In this document: piece after piece, positions 36,080 through 45,488 of the stretch | Position numbering within the stretch: the first letter of the stretch is position 1 | Layout of the letters: each line of letters begins with the position of its first letter | Assembly (NCBI GenBank): GCA_023639215.1 | Contig: CP097899.1 | Coordinates: 2,233,001-2,297,000 of the forward strand | Reading direction: 5' to 3' | Source: Candidatus Pristimantibacillus lignocellulolyticus | GTDB taxonomy: Bacteria > Bacillota > Bacilli > Paenibacillales > Paenibacillaceae | DNA: 64,000 nucleotides | Notes under the pieces: model-generated | The model's input: only the letters and a program-made list of their open reading frames with translations | Database searches by the model: none | Told to the model about the DNA's origin: nothing | Program-made: the position numbers and the translations under genes

Positions 36080-36820
36080 ATGAAAAATAAGAGAGATATA
36101 CACGAAAGGTTGGCAGATAAAATCCAATATGGAACAGGATTTTTTGCGAATTTCTTGAAAGTGACATTTTTCCCGTTGGCCTTGGCTCTTATGATGTCTT
36201 TATCTCTACTATTTAATAATATAGCCAGAAAAATTCAATCAAGTACTTTTTCTGATAGTAATAGTCTTTTATTTGTACCAGGTGATGCAACTAATAGTGC
36301 GGAAGGTTTAGTATTTATCTCATCTATTCTTTATATATTTATATGGATGATTTTCAAATTTAATTTTGATTCTAGAAGAATGAAAATTATTTTTAATAGT
36401 ATTGTATCGTTTATGTTAATAGGAAATATATTATTTACAATTAACGCATCTTATGATTATTATGACGTAACAAAAGACCAAATTTTAATAAGGGAAAATA
36501 AAAATAGTGTAGTTAACGCGTATAATATTAGTGATATATCCTTTGTTGAAGTTACTTACAGAATTTTTGATACTGTAAAAGGCCCCGATACATATCATTT
36601 TGTTTATAAGGTTTATATGAAAAATGGGATTGAATTTGATATGGTAGATAGTCCGGATTTTGAAAAAAATATAATTAATGTAGATACCATGCTTCAAGCT
36701 AATCATGTAGAGTTTATTAAGGCACATAACGCTAAATATTTCCTCTATAAAATATGTGAAGATTCATGTTCTGATGATATATTAAAAATATACGAGGTAT
36801 CTGAGATCATAGTAGAATAA
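36080..36820 (+). CDS. Membrane protein of unknown function
   Basis: The 246-residue protein has four hydrophobic stretches (about 24-48, 72-92, 108-126 with gaps) in the first half. The C-terminal half is soluble, with beta segments (VNAYNISDISFVEVTYRIF, FVYKVYMKNGIEF) and two Cys near the end (KICEDSC). I recognise no family. Upstream lies GGAATGTGAAACACT, a fair ribosome site. Base composition here is more AT-rich than in the neighbours. Confidence 0.75.
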   Translation: MKNKRDIHERLADKIQYGTGFFANFLKVTFFPLALALMMSLSLLFNNIARKIQSSTFSDSNSLLFVPGDATNSAEGLVFISSILYIFIWMIFKFNFDSRRMKIIFNSIVSFMLIGNILFTINASYDYYDVTKDQILIRENKNSVVNAYNISDISFVEVTYRIFDTVKGPDTYHFVYKVYMKNGIEFDMVDSPDFEKNIINVDTMLQANHVEFIKAHNAKYFLYKICEDSCSDDILKIYEVSEIIVE

Positions 36821-36879
36821 AGTCCTTCTGTTAGATCATTATTGGTCACGCTATACTAGGAATTAAGGTAGGTGATGAT

Positions 36880-37083
36880 ATGTCAGAAGTAACTGCTAAT
36901 AAATGCCCAATATGCAGTAATGATAATAAATGTGGCAACCTTGCAAATGAGCTGAATGAAAAATGCTGGTGCAGCAAGGAGTATTTCTCAAAAGAGGTTC
37001 TAACAATGATTCCAGCTAATCAGTTGGGTAAATCATGTATTTGTAAAGATTGCCTTGATAAATATAATAATCTAAAAACGTAA
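36880..37083 (+). CDS. Cysteine-rich CWC family protein
   Basis: The 67-residue protein has eight Cys in CPIC, CGN, CWCSKE and CICKDC contexts, which matches the cysteine-rich CWC family (a small likely zinc-binding module). GGTGATGATATG provides ribosome binding for ATG 36880. Its role is unknown; nearby is an ArsR-type regulator, but the 66-base gap does not show whether they are co-transcribed. Confidence 0.8.
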   Translation: MSEVTANKCPICSNDNKCGNLANELNEKCWCSKEYFSKEVLTMIPANQLGKSCICKDCLDKYNNLKT

Positions 37084-37149
37084 TCCTATAGTATTCTGTC
37101 TTAATCTAAAAGTTTGACAATTAAAGTCTAATAAGAGTAGGATAGTTTT

Positions 37150-37443
37150 ATGACTATTCAACAATTATTAGATGAAGATGAAATACGGGTAAAAATTTTT
37201 AAGGCTCTTGCAGAGAAAAAACGAATTGAGATTATTCGTTATCTACTTGCCGAACCTAGCCGTAATAGTTGTGGGGAGATTGGAACGATAATGAATACGG
37301 ATAAATCCAACATCACTTATCATCTGAAAATAATGAATGATGCTGGCCTCATCCGAGTCGTTCGTGAAGGGCAGAAAAAAATGATTTATTTGCGTGATGA
37401 TGTATTTCAAGTGTATTTACCAGGTTTCTTGGACAGTCTATAA
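37150..37443 (+). CDS. ArsR-family HTH transcriptional regulator
   Basis: The 97-residue winged helix protein has FKALAEKKRIEIIRYLLAE, the recognition helix DKSNITYHLKIMNDAGLI and the wing VREGQKKMIYLR, as in ArsR/SmtB repressors. It lacks the metal-binding ELCVC motif, so it probably senses something other than a metal. It precedes a quinone/enone oxidoreductase and a monooxygenase gene and probably controls them. The pattern is common for electrophile or quinone stress regulation. Confidence 0.85.
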   Translation: MTIQQLLDEDEIRVKIFKALAEKKRIEIIRYLLAEPSRNSCGEIGTIMNTDKSNITYHLKIMNDAGLIRVVREGQKKMIYLRDDVFQVYLPGFLDSL

Positions 37444-37560
37444 GATGTCAAGAAACCTAATTTTTGAGTTGATAGTTTGAAAGTGTTACAACTATCTCAC
37501 AATACTTCAGATGCTACCATCATTTAATTGTTAATATTATAAAGAAAAGAGTGAACGTAC

Positions 37561-38577
37561 ATGATGAACAAAATGATAACGTTGCGATCTCGTCCTCAAG
37601 GATTGCCAACCAACGAAACATTCGAATTTAAAGAAATGCCTGTAAACCAACCGGAAGAGGGACAGATCGTCGTTCGATCTTTATACTTTTCCGTTGATCC
37701 ATATATGCGAGGAAGAATGAATGAGGGTAAATCGTATATTCCACCCTATAAGTTAGGTGAAGCAATCGTCGGTGGTGTAGTTGGAGAAGTTATTGAATCT
37801 CGTTCTGATAAGTTTAGCACTGGCGATAAAGTAATGGGTTATTTAGGTTGGAAGTTATATAACGTTGTTGATATAGCGGAAGTTCGCCTAATTGATGAAA
37901 ACCTAGCACCTTTATCTGCTTATTTAGGTGTCATTGGCATGACTGGCCTAACTGCTTATTTTGGGTTAATGGATATTGGTAAACCAAAAGCTGGAGAGAC
38001 GGTAGTTATCTCCGGTGCAGCTGGGGCAGTAGGATCGATTGTAGGTCAAATTGCTAAAATACAAGGAGCTCGCGTTGTAGGTATTGCAGGTTCGCATGAG
38101 AAAACCAAACTACTCACTGACAAGCTTGGATTTGATGCAGCAGTTAACTATAAAACTTCTCCAGATCTGCAAGCTGCAATTGCGCAAGCTTGTCCAGATG
38201 GCGTTGATGTATATTTCGACAATGTTGGCGGAGATGTAACTGATGCAGTAATGAGCTTACTGAACGATTATGCGAGAATTCCACTCTGTGGTGCAATCTC
38301 CTCATACAATAAGGAGCCAGGAACTGATTTGAGACCTAGCATATTGACGCAGCTCATTAAAACTCGTTCGATGATTAAAGGTTTCGTGCTTAGTGACTAC
38401 TCCGACCGTTTAGGTGAAGGTGCAGAGCATCTTGGTAAATGGCTGTTGGAAGGTAAGTTGAAATACGAGGAGACAATTATAGAAGGATTTGATCGTATTC
38501 CTGATGCGTTCCTACAGTTATTTCAGGGAACGAATGTAGGAAAAATGCTTGTTAAGGTGACTCCCGACCAAGGTTAA
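37561..38577 (+). CDS. NADP-dependent zinc-less oxidoreductase (MDR, CurA/YncB type)
   Basis: The 338-residue protein has the N-terminal signature of this group (RPQGLPTNETFEF, VDPYMRGRMNE), the nucleotide-binding loop VVISGAAGAVGSIVGQIAK and the DVYFDNVGG segment. It belongs to the leukotriene-B4-dehydrogenase-like/curcumin-reductase branch, NADPH-dependent enone reductases without catalytic zinc. The ATG lies behind AAGAAAAGAGTGAAC. It is probably co-regulated with the ABM-type monooxygenase 78 bases downstream, under the ArsR regulator upstream. The natural substrate is unknown. Confidence 0.92.
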   Translation: MMNKMITLRSRPQGLPTNETFEFKEMPVNQPEEGQIVVRSLYFSVDPYMRGRMNEGKSYIPPYKLGEAIVGGVVGEVIESRSDKFSTGDKVMGYLGWKLYNVVDIAEVRLIDENLAPLSAYLGVIGMTGLTAYFGLMDIGKPKAGETVVISGAAGAVGSIVGQIAKIQGARVVGIAGSHEKTKLLTDKLGFDAAVNYKTSPDLQAAIAQACPDGVDVYFDNVGGDVTDAVMSLLNDYARIPLCGAISSYNKEPGTDLRPSILTQLIKTRSMIKGFVLSDYSDRLGEGAEHLGKWLLEGKLKYEETIIEGFDRIPDAFLQLFQGTNVGKMLVKVTPDQG

Positions 38578-38655
38578 CTTCAGAAAATTAACGAACAGCC
38601 TCTCGGAAATTAATTTCTGAAGGTAAATTAATTTAAGAGATAAGGAATGATTAAC

Positions 38656-38955
38656 ATGATTATTGTTCACGCGAATATTCAAGTAAAACCGGATCAAGAA
38701 CAAGCCTTTTTGGAAGAAATGAGAATTCTTCTTCCGCTAACAAGAGCAGAAGAAGGCAATATAAGTTATGAATTAATGAAAAATACGGAGAAAGACCATC
38801 ATTATAAAATGGTTGAGCTATGGAAAGATGTCGAGGCAACTGCTTCACATAATACAAGTACTCACTTTACCGCTTTTGTTCAAAAGGCATCAGCATTTAT
38901 GGCTGCTCCTATGGATCTTCAAATATTCAGTGGTGAGGCCGTAAATCGAAGTTAG
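38656..38955 (+). CDS. Antibiotic biosynthesis monooxygenase-type (ABM) protein
   Basis: The 99-residue protein fits the ABM-type ferredoxin-like fold: IVHANIQVKPDQEQAFLEEM, REEGNISYEL-like AEEGNISYELMKN and HNTSTHFTAFV. Such proteins include quinol monooxygenases (YgiN) and heme-degrading enzymes; the exact activity is open. AAGGA at 38643 fits ATG 38656 better than ATG 38647. It follows the oxidoreductase gene and ends at a strong terminator. Confidence 0.9.
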   Translation: MIIVHANIQVKPDQEQAFLEEMRILLPLTRAEEGNISYELMKNTEKDHHYKMVELWKDVEATASHNTSTHFTAFVQKASAFMAAPMDLQIFSGEAVNRS

Positions 38956-39024
38956 CTCTCGCTAATTTTGATAGGGTAATAATTGTCTCCATTGGGCATT
39001 TTGCTTGTCTATAAATTATGAACT

Positions 39025-39066
39025 AATAAGCGTCTATCATGAAAGACTTCATGATAGACGCTTATT
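39025..39066 (+). terminator. Terminator after the monooxygenase gene
   Basis: A 19-bp perfect inverted repeat (39025-39043 with 39048-39066), 4-nt loop and AT tail, about 70 bases after the stop. Confidence 0.85.
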
Positions 39067-39190
39067 TACTTAGCTATATAATGCTCTTGCTGCCAAACAA
39101 GTTATAAATAACTTTAGTGGAACATTCCATTTTTTAAACGGATAAAAATCCCAAATAAATACAATAAGTATAATAATATTAACATCATTA

Positions 39191-39237
39191 TTGACTTGCA
39201 ATAAGATAAATAGTATATTATTTGTGTAACCGGTTAC
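39191..39237 (+). promoter_or_regulatory. Sigma-A promoter and LacI-family operator of the ribonucleoside operon
   Basis: TTGACT (39191-39196) and TATATT (39214-39219) are 17 bp apart. Right after the -10 is the 12-bp palindrome GTAACCGGTTAC (39226-39237), with the central CG step of LacI-family operators. It covers the start point. Binding by the regulator encoded directly downstream would block transcription, so this is autoregulation and operon control. Confidence 0.82.
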
Positions 39238-39259
39238 CTATCTAGGGTGGAGTGATAGC

Positions 39260-40234
39260 ATGGCTTCAATTAAAGACGTTGCAAAGATGGCAGGAGTATC
39301 AGTTGCAACAGTATCAAGAGTGCTGAATAACAAGGGATATGTTGGACAAGATACAAGGGAAAAAGTTGAAAGCTCGATTATAGAATTGAACTACAAGCCG
39401 AATGAAGTGGCGAGAAGTCTTTTTAAGAAGCAATCTAATACGATTGGCTTAATCGTACCTGATATTATGAACCCCTTTTTTCCAGAACTTGCAAGAGCTG
39501 TAGAAGATACAGCTATTAAGTTAGGCTACAATGTTATTCTATGTAATTCAGATGCAAATAGAGAAAAAGAACAAGCATACTTAGACGTTTTACAACAAAA
39601 ATATGTTAACGGTATCATTGTTTCTTCAAATACAATGACTGCTGATCAGATTATTGAAATTAATATTCCAGTAGTCAGCATTGACCGCGAAATAAGCAAA
39701 GGTCTACCAACGATTGTTGTAGAGAATAAGAATGGTGCCATTGCTGCTACTCGCTTTTTAAAAAGCAAAGGATGTAAAAGAATCGCCCACATAAGAGGTA
39801 CTTATGGGATTGTTAATGCGGAAGAACGTTGTGAAGGTTATAAAGAAGTCGTAGATCAGGAACTGTGGTTTGGAGAGAGCTACATTGTGAATGGTAACTA
39901 TGAAATGCAATCTTCAATTAAAGCGACGTTAGAGCTTTTGAGTCAACATCCAGAAATAGACGGTATTTTTGCAGCTAATGATATTATGGCAATAGGTGCT
40001 ATAAAAGCCGCCCATCAGCTTGGAATAAAAGTACCTGAAGAACTTTCAATTATTGGATTTGACGGAATCTCACTTTCTGCAGCGACTATTCCCGAACTAA
40101 CAACTATTGTCCAGCCTATCTATGAGCTGGGAGAGAAAGCAACGACATTGCTAGTTAATCTAATGGAGCAGAAGGCAGTGGAGGAAACTTTTTTTAAATT
40201 TGATGTTGAACTTATAGAGAGAAATTCAACTTAA
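39260..40234 (+). CDS. LacI-family repressor, probably of ribose/ribonucleoside genes
   Basis: The 324-residue protein begins with the HTH of LacI-type regulators (SIKDVAKMAGVSVATVSRVLN) and a hinge (NEVARSLFKKQS), then a periplasmic-binding-like sensor domain (IGLIVPDIMNPFFPELARA and DGIFAANDIMAIGA). Gene order (ribokinase, nucleoside hydrolase, permease downstream) points to ribose or ribonucleoside as inducer. It is first in the operon and lies behind a perfect operator palindrome. RBS: GGGTGGAGTG before ATG 39260. Confidence 0.9.
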   Translation: MASIKDVAKMAGVSVATVSRVLNNKGYVGQDTREKVESSIIELNYKPNEVARSLFKKQSNTIGLIVPDIMNPFFPELARAVEDTAIKLGYNVILCNSDANREKEQAYLDVLQQKYVNGIIVSSNTMTADQIIEINIPVVSIDREISKGLPTIVVENKNGAIAATRFLKSKGCKRIAHIRGTYGIVNAEERCEGYKEVVDQELWFGESYIVNGNYEMQSSIKATLELLSQHPEIDGIFAANDIMAIGAIKAAHQLGIKVPEELSIIGFDGISLSAATIPELTTIVQPIYELGEKATTLLVNLMEQKAVEETFFKFDVELIERNST

Positions 40235-40247
40235 GGAGAATACTGGG

Positions 40248-41141
40248 ATGGAGCAGAAACCTAAAATAACTGTTGTTGGAAGCATTAATATGGATTTGGT
40301 TACAATCACTTCTCAAGTTCCTAAGACAGGAGAGACACTTATTGGAGATCAGTTTCATATGAATCCTGGAGGAAAAGGAGCCAATCAAGCAGTAGCGGTT
40401 GCTAGACTTGGGGGACAAGTGAAATTAATAGGTTGCGTAGGCACGGATAGCTTTGGTAATGATATTCTCCAACATCTTCAAGAGCAAGGTGTTGATGTGA
40501 GTGATGTGGAACCGGTTACACATATGACTGGTACAGCATCTATCATCGTTGCTAACCAAGACAACAGTATAATAGTTGTGCCTGGAGCTAACAATAATGT
40601 AACAGCAGCATTCGTAGAATCAAAACGAGATATTATTGCGGATAGCGATATTCTAATTCTTCAGTTAGAAATACCGCTAGAAGGTGTCCAGAAAGCAATA
40701 GAGATTGCAAAGGAAAACGGTGTTAAAGTCATTCTTAATCCGGCGCCTATTCAAAATTTGCCATTACAAGTCATTCAAGATGTGGATTATATAACCCCGA
40801 ATGAACATGAATATCTTCTTTTGAAAGAAGAAAGAAACGAAGATCTTTTTGCTGAGAAACTAATAATCACTAAAGGCAGTAAGGGAGTTTCTATTGTTGA
40901 AGATGGCAAGGAAATTATTATTCCTGCTTATAAAATGAATGTAGTGGATACTACTGGTGCTGGTGATTCATTTAATGGTGGCTTGGCCATTGCGTTAAGT
41001 AAAGGATTAGATATAAAAGACGCATGTAAATACGGAAATGCTGTAGCTGCATTATCCACTACAAAACTCGGCGCTCAAACGGGAATGCCTACTGGCGAAG
41101 AAGTTGAATCTTTTATTGGTAATCAGGGTCAGTTAGTTTAG
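40248..41141 (+). CDS. rbsK: Ribokinase
   Basis: The 297-residue PfkB-family kinase has VVGSINMDLVT at the start, GGKGANQAVAVARLGG, and the catalytic DTTGAGDSFNGGLA near the C-terminus. It phosphorylates ribose to ribose-5-phosphate with ATP. It follows the repressor by 13 bases, with AAGGAG upstream, and precedes a nucleoside hydrolase, which would supply the ribose released from nucleosides. Confidence 0.94.
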   Translation: MEQKPKITVVGSINMDLVTITSQVPKTGETLIGDQFHMNPGGKGANQAVAVARLGGQVKLIGCVGTDSFGNDILQHLQEQGVDVSDVEPVTHMTGTASIIVANQDNSIIVVPGANNNVTAAFVESKRDIIADSDILILQLEIPLEGVQKAIEIAKENGVKVILNPAPIQNLPLQVIQDVDYITPNEHEYLLLKEERNEDLFAEKLIITKGSKGVSIVEDGKEIIIPAYKMNVVDTTGAGDSFNGGLAIALSKGLDIKDACKYGNAVAALSTTKLGAQTGMPTGEEVESFIGNQGQLV

Positions 41142-41212
41142 AAATTGAGAAACTATATCTGATTAGTTTATATGAAATTTCATACGTTTACATTACAAGG
41201 AGGAAGAGAAAC

Positions 41213-42133
41213 ATGACAAAAAGACCTATTATTATTGACACAGATCCAGGAATTGATGATGCAGTTGCACTGGCGATAGCACTTTATAGCGACAAATTAG
41301 ATGTTCGCTTAATAACGACTATTGCCGGAAACGTTGGACTTGATAAGGTTACAACTAATGCACTTAGATTACTGAAGTTTTTCAATAAAAATATACCGGT
41401 TGCCTTAGGAGCGGATAGACCTCTTATTAAAGAAGCTATTGATGCAAGTGATATACATGGTTCTACTGGAATGGATGGTTATGATTTTGAAGAGCCAACT
41501 GAGGATCTTGTATTGAAAGAGAATGCAGTAAATGCCATGTATCGCGTAATTATGGCAAGTGAAGAACCAATCACTATCGTTCCAATAGGTCCTCTTACTA
41601 ATATTGCTCTCTTGTTATCTATGTATCCAGATGTGAAAACAAATATCGCAGAGATTGTACTAATGGGAGGCTCCACAACGCGAGGTAATTTTGGAGTTAT
41701 GTCAGAATTCAACATTGCTGCAGATCCAGAAGCAGCAAAAATGGTATTCCAAAGTAATCTACCAATTGTTATGGTAGGTCTGGATGTTGGATTGAAAGCT
41801 TTAGTGTATCCAGAAGATAGTGCGAAATTGAAAGAAATGAATAAAACAGGAAACATGATTTATCAATTGTTTCAAAAATATAGAGGTGGCAGCCTGAAAA
41901 CCGGATTGAAAATGTACGATAGTACTGCGATTGCTTATCTGCTGCAACCAGAAATGTTCCAAGTTGTAGATACTTATGTCGATGTCGAGTTAAGCGGTTC
42001 CATGACTATGGGATGTACTGTTGTAGACTTGAAAGGCTATTTGAAAAAGCCTAACAATGCCAAGGTTTGTGTTGATATTGATCCACAAATGTTTAAACAA
42101 TGGTTCATGGAAAGCTTGAGTAAATGTAATTAG
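41213..42133 (+). CDS. Ribonucleoside hydrolase (inosine-uridine preferring type)
   Basis: The 306-residue protein has the family calcium motif DTDPGIDDAVAL at residues 8-19 and the following segments IVPIGPLTNIALLL, LMGGSTTRGNFGVMSEFNIAADPEA and the catalytic-region MYDSTAIAYLL (in place of the usual HDPL-type). It cleaves ribonucleosides to base and ribose. GGAGGAAG precedes ATG 41213. Operon context supports ribonucleoside catabolism; base preference cannot be judged. Confidence 0.93.
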   Translation: MTKRPIIIDTDPGIDDAVALAIALYSDKLDVRLITTIAGNVGLDKVTTNALRLLKFFNKNIPVALGADRPLIKEAIDASDIHGSTGMDGYDFEEPTEDLVLKENAVNAMYRVIMASEEPITIVPIGPLTNIALLLSMYPDVKTNIAEIVLMGGSTTRGNFGVMSEFNIAADPEAAKMVFQSNLPIVMVGLDVGLKALVYPEDSAKLKEMNKTGNMIYQLFQKYRGGSLKTGLKMYDSTAIAYLLQPEMFQVVDTYVDVELSGSMTMGCTVVDLKGYLKKPNNAKVCVDIDPQMFKQWFMESLSKCN

Positions 42134-42168
42134 GCTGTATTCATAAGAATTGGGGAGGAAATTCAATT

Positions 42169-43602
42169 ATGAATTCCAATATAGTAATGTATGCGTCTGC
42201 TATTATCGCAGTATTAATAGTCATTTATATGCTTATCAAAAAAATGGACATTAAAATTACACTATTTCTAATGGGTATTATACTCATATTAATAAGTGTT
42301 GGTATGGGGAAAGAAATAGCGGTAAAAGATTTTGTATCCACAGGATCGTTATGGTTAGATCCGCTCCAGGTTATTGTTACACAGTTTAAGCAAACATTTG
42401 GAGCAGCTGGTTTTATCGTCCTTATATTGGGTGGTTACACAGCTTATATGTCATCAATTGGTGCAAATGATGTAACGGTTAATGCTTTAACAAAACCAAT
42501 TGCAAAAATCAAATCTGTTTATGTTTTAGTTCCAATCGTGTTTTTATTAGGAAATGCATTGTCTCTTGTAATTCCTAGTGCTTCAAATCTTGCAATTATT
42601 TTATTGGCTACTCTATATCCAATTTTAAGAAAAGCAGGGATGACTGCACTAACAGCTGCTGCGGTAATCGCTACATCAGCAACGATCGTTCCAACTCCAT
42701 TAGGTAGCGATAATGTGGCGATAGCTGAGGAATTAGCTAAACATTCCTTATTCGCTGGAATGAACGTAACAGACTATGTATTTAATTATCACGCACTTGT
42801 ATCAATTCCTACAATTATCTTTATAGCATTCGTTCATTACTTCTGGCAGAAGCGAATGGATAAAAAAGATAATCTACGTGGAATAGCTGGAAATGATAAT
42901 GATAAAGTTGAAGTACATGAAACAGTTGAAGTTAACGGTGGTTTACTTTACAAAACGGTGTACGCACTTCTACCAGTATTTCCGATTATTCTTTTATTAG
43001 GTGCTTATGCGGTTCAACTTACTACAGGTACTACAATAGATATTAGTGTTGAGGTTGCTACATTAGTATCATTGGTACTTGCTATTGTATGTGAATTGAT
43101 TAGACATAAAGGGAATAAGAGCGTTTTAGAGAAGACTGAAGCATTCTTTAAAGGAATGGGCGGAGCTATTCCAATTGTAGCCTTGTTAGTTGCTGCATCT
43201 GTGTTCGTAACTGGCTTAAAATCGATTGGTTTAGTAGATCAACTTCAAGCTTCAATGCAACAAATGCAAGGTAATGGGCTAGACTTTATTCTCCCTCTTA
43301 TATTAGTTGGTTTAACCGCTCTTATTGTAATATTAAGCGGAAGTGGTACAGCACTAATTTTTGCAATGGTACCGCTAATCGTTCCATTGGCTGAAGCAGC
43401 TGGAATAAGTCCTATCGCAATTTCTGTTCCACTTGGTCTATCAGGAAATCTATTCCGCGCTGTTTCTCCTGTAGCAGCTGTTATTCTAATTGTTGCTGGA
43501 ACAGTTAAAGCAGATCCTATAGCAATCGTGAAAAGAACTTCGGTTCCGATGATTGCTGGTGTAGTGTTTATGTTCATATTGTCTATGATTCTATTCCTAT
43601 AA
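42169..43602 (+). CDS. DcuC-type permease, probably the nucleoside-operon transporter
   Basis: The 477-residue polytopic protein (about 12 helices) resembles the C4-dicarboxylate carrier family DcuC: GFIVLILGGYTAYM, NALSLVIPSASNLAIILLATLYP, ATSATIVPTPLGSDNVAIAEE and VPLGLSGNLFRAVSPVAAV. A central hydrophilic loop (about 225-260) is present. DcuC members normally exchange dicarboxylates, but this one is the fourth gene in a ribonucleoside operon, so nucleoside or ribose uptake seems more likely (inference). GGAGG at 42155 supports ATG 42169. Confidence 0.85.
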   Translation: MNSNIVMYASAIIAVLIVIYMLIKKMDIKITLFLMGIILILISVGMGKEIAVKDFVSTGSLWLDPLQVIVTQFKQTFGAAGFIVLILGGYTAYMSSIGANDVTVNALTKPIAKIKSVYVLVPIVFLLGNALSLVIPSASNLAIILLATLYPILRKAGMTALTAAAVIATSATIVPTPLGSDNVAIAEELAKHSLFAGMNVTDYVFNYHALVSIPTIIFIAFVHYFWQKRMDKKDNLRGIAGNDNDKVEVHETVEVNGGLLYKTVYALLPVFPIILLLGAYAVQLTTGTTIDISVEVATLVSLVLAIVCELIRHKGNKSVLEKTEAFFKGMGGAIPIVALLVAASVFVTGLKSIGLVDQLQASMQQMQGNGLDFILPLILVGLTALIVILSGSGTALIFAMVPLIVPLAEAAGISPIAISVPLGLSGNLFRAVSPVAAVILIVAGTVKADPIAIVKRTSVPMIAGVVFMFILSMILFL

Positions 43603-43649
43603 TGCTAATCTGAGATCAACTCACGAAGCAAAGGGAATGATTAACTCTC

Positions 43650-43693
43650 TACGATCAATGACTGCTGAATTTTCAGCAGTCATTGATCGTTTT
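43650..43693 (+). terminator. Terminator of the ribonucleoside operon
   Basis: A 19-bp perfect stem, ACGATCAATGACTGCTGAA with its complement, has a short loop and is followed by TTTTATTTTTA. Confidence 0.93.
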
Positions 43694-43833
43694 ATTTTTA
43701 TATGAATACTTTTCAAGTGTGATAGATATTTGATAGTAAAGACATGTTTGTGTTAAAATTAAGGAAAAATATGTAAAGTAATTAAGAGTGTCATAAAATC
43801 TAATTTTTGATGAAAATAATTGAGGGTGATCAT

Positions 43834-44640
43834 ATGCTATCAAGTCTATCTAATATAATTAGAGATAACTTTATACATAAAGTTACTTTGTTAGGAAAGT
43901 ATACAGACAAAATCAACGTAAGTGAAACTCAGGACTATATTAGAGTGGATAGTGGACTGCCTTCAGATACATTCAATAACATTGTATTGCTTAAGCAAAT
44001 TGCGCAACAATCTAAATCAACCATTATCCAAGAAGCGGTTCACTACTTTACTCAGAAGAAATTGCCAATGGCTCTGTGGTCATGGGAAGACGGTATTGAC
44101 AATACTGTTGAATATCTACAAGATATAGGTCTAAAAAAAGCAGAAACTAATATCGCTATGTATGCAAATTTACATACATTACTTCCAAGTATTAATTATC
44201 TGGAAGAGTATATTATGACCGAGGTTTCCTCCTCTAAGGAAATCGAACAATACGCGGAAGTACTAGCATCATTATTTGGTGATTCTGAAGAAGCGACTCA
44301 AGTCCGTGCCTACTATAAATATTTAACTGAGTTACCTTCACTTCATCATACAGAGATAAAATTATATATTGGTGTTTTTCGAAATGAAGTGGTTTCAACA
44401 GGATCTCTACTAATCAATAACAACAGTGTAGGTATCTATGATATTGCAACACGACAAGAATTCAGAGGAAAAGGTTTTGGTTCAGCAATGTTTAATTTTC
44501 TAATTACAGAAGCCCAGAAGCTAAATACCAGCCATTGCGTACTTCAGGCTTCAACTGACGGGATCAATATTTATAAGAAGTCAGGATTTGAATCCATCTG
44601 TAATGTCAACGTGTATGAAAATCGACATCTGTTCGAATAG
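43834..44640 (+). CDS. GNAT-family N-acetyltransferase
   Basis: The 268-residue protein carries a GNAT domain in its C-terminal half: VGIYDIATRQEFRGKGFGSAMFNFL (acetyl-CoA loop RGKGFGS) and LQASTDGINIYKKSGF. The N-terminal about 110 residues are a separate region without a recognised family. GAGGGTG at 43822 supports ATG 43834; an in-frame start is also open from 43807. The substrate is unknown. It lies 24 bases before a methyltransferase gene, with which it may be co-transcribed. Confidence 0.85.
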   Translation: MLSSLSNIIRDNFIHKVTLLGKYTDKINVSETQDYIRVDSGLPSDTFNNIVLLKQIAQQSKSTIIQEAVHYFTQKKLPMALWSWEDGIDNTVEYLQDIGLKKAETNIAMYANLHTLLPSINYLEEYIMTEVSSSKEIEQYAEVLASLFGDSEEATQVRAYYKYLTELPSLHHTEIKLYIGVFRNEVVSTGSLLINNNSVGIYDIATRQEFRGKGFGSAMFNFLITEAQKLNTSHCVLQASTDGINIYKKSGFESICNVNVYENRHLFE

Positions 44641-44664
44641 TTAATTGAAAATGGAGGTAGAATT

Positions 44665-45441
44665 ATGTTTAGTTATTACAGTTCACTTTGTACTGAAGTC
44701 TATGATCTCACAAAACCGGTTGGGTATTCATTAGCTGGAGATATTGAGTATTATCAAGATCGCTTAAAAACATGTCAGGGGCGTATTCTTGAAGCTGGAG
44801 TTGGCTCTGGGCGTTGTATCATTCCACTTCTTGAAGCTGGACTTACAGTGGATGGCATCGATTATTCGCCAGAGATGTTGGATTCCTGTAGAGCACGTTT
44901 TGAAGAGAGAGGATTAACTGCTAACTTATATGAAGGTCAATTACAAGATTTTTCGTTACCGGTTACTTATGATGCGATTATTGTTCCGTCGGGCTCTTTT
45001 TGTTTGATCGAGAAGCTTGAAGATTCGCAGAGTACATTGAAATCTTTCTATAAGCACCTTGTTCCAGGAGGTAAACTAATTATTGATCTAGTCTATCCTC
45101 ATGGATGGAAAACGGGAGAGATTACTACTTCCACTTTTTCGCTACCTAATGGCGATGGGATTACGATGGAAAACAAATCTGTTGAAATAGACTGGATAAA
45201 TCAATGTACTGTATCTTATCTTAGATACGAGAAATGGCGACAAGGTAAATTAATCCAAAGCGAGTTACAACGGATGGCATTGCGTTGGTATGGAATTGAG
45301 GAAATGAAATTAATTCTAGAAAGTAACGGCTTTACGGATATAACATATTCTGCTGATTACGTTTTCCAAAGGGAACCTTCTCGTGGAAGTGACATTATTA
45401 CAATCGAAGCGGTACGAAAGCAAGATATACAAACCGATTAA
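44665..45441 (+). CDS. Class I SAM-dependent methyltransferase
   Basis: The 258-residue protein has the SAM-binding motif I ILEAGVGSGRCIIPLLEAG, the acidic motif II (VDGIDYSPEMLD) and post-motif DAIIVPSGSFCLIE. It belongs to the broad small-molecule methyltransferase group (methyltransf_25 type), and substrate cannot be assigned. GGAGGTAG precedes ATG 44665. It lies between the GNAT gene and the MBL-fold gene, with spacings of 24 and about 47 bases. Confidence 0.9.
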   Translation: MFSYYSSLCTEVYDLTKPVGYSLAGDIEYYQDRLKTCQGRILEAGVGSGRCIIPLLEAGLTVDGIDYSPEMLDSCRARFEERGLTANLYEGQLQDFSLPVTYDAIIVPSGSFCLIEKLEDSQSTLKSFYKHLVPGGKLIIDLVYPHGWKTGEITTSTFSLPNGDGITMENKSVEIDWINQCTVSYLRYEKWRQGKLIQSELQRMALRWYGIEEMKLILESNGFTDITYSADYVFQREPSRGSDIITIEAVRKQDIQTD

Positions 45442-45488
45442 TATTTCATTAAAAGGGGAGTTGAAAGAAAATAAAAATTCATGAAATC

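Noticed and set aside
41141..41212. A catabolite-response (cre) site in the ribonucleoside operon
   Set aside because: I found no good match to the TGWAANCGNTNWCA pattern; the only clear site is the GTAACCGGTTAC operator.
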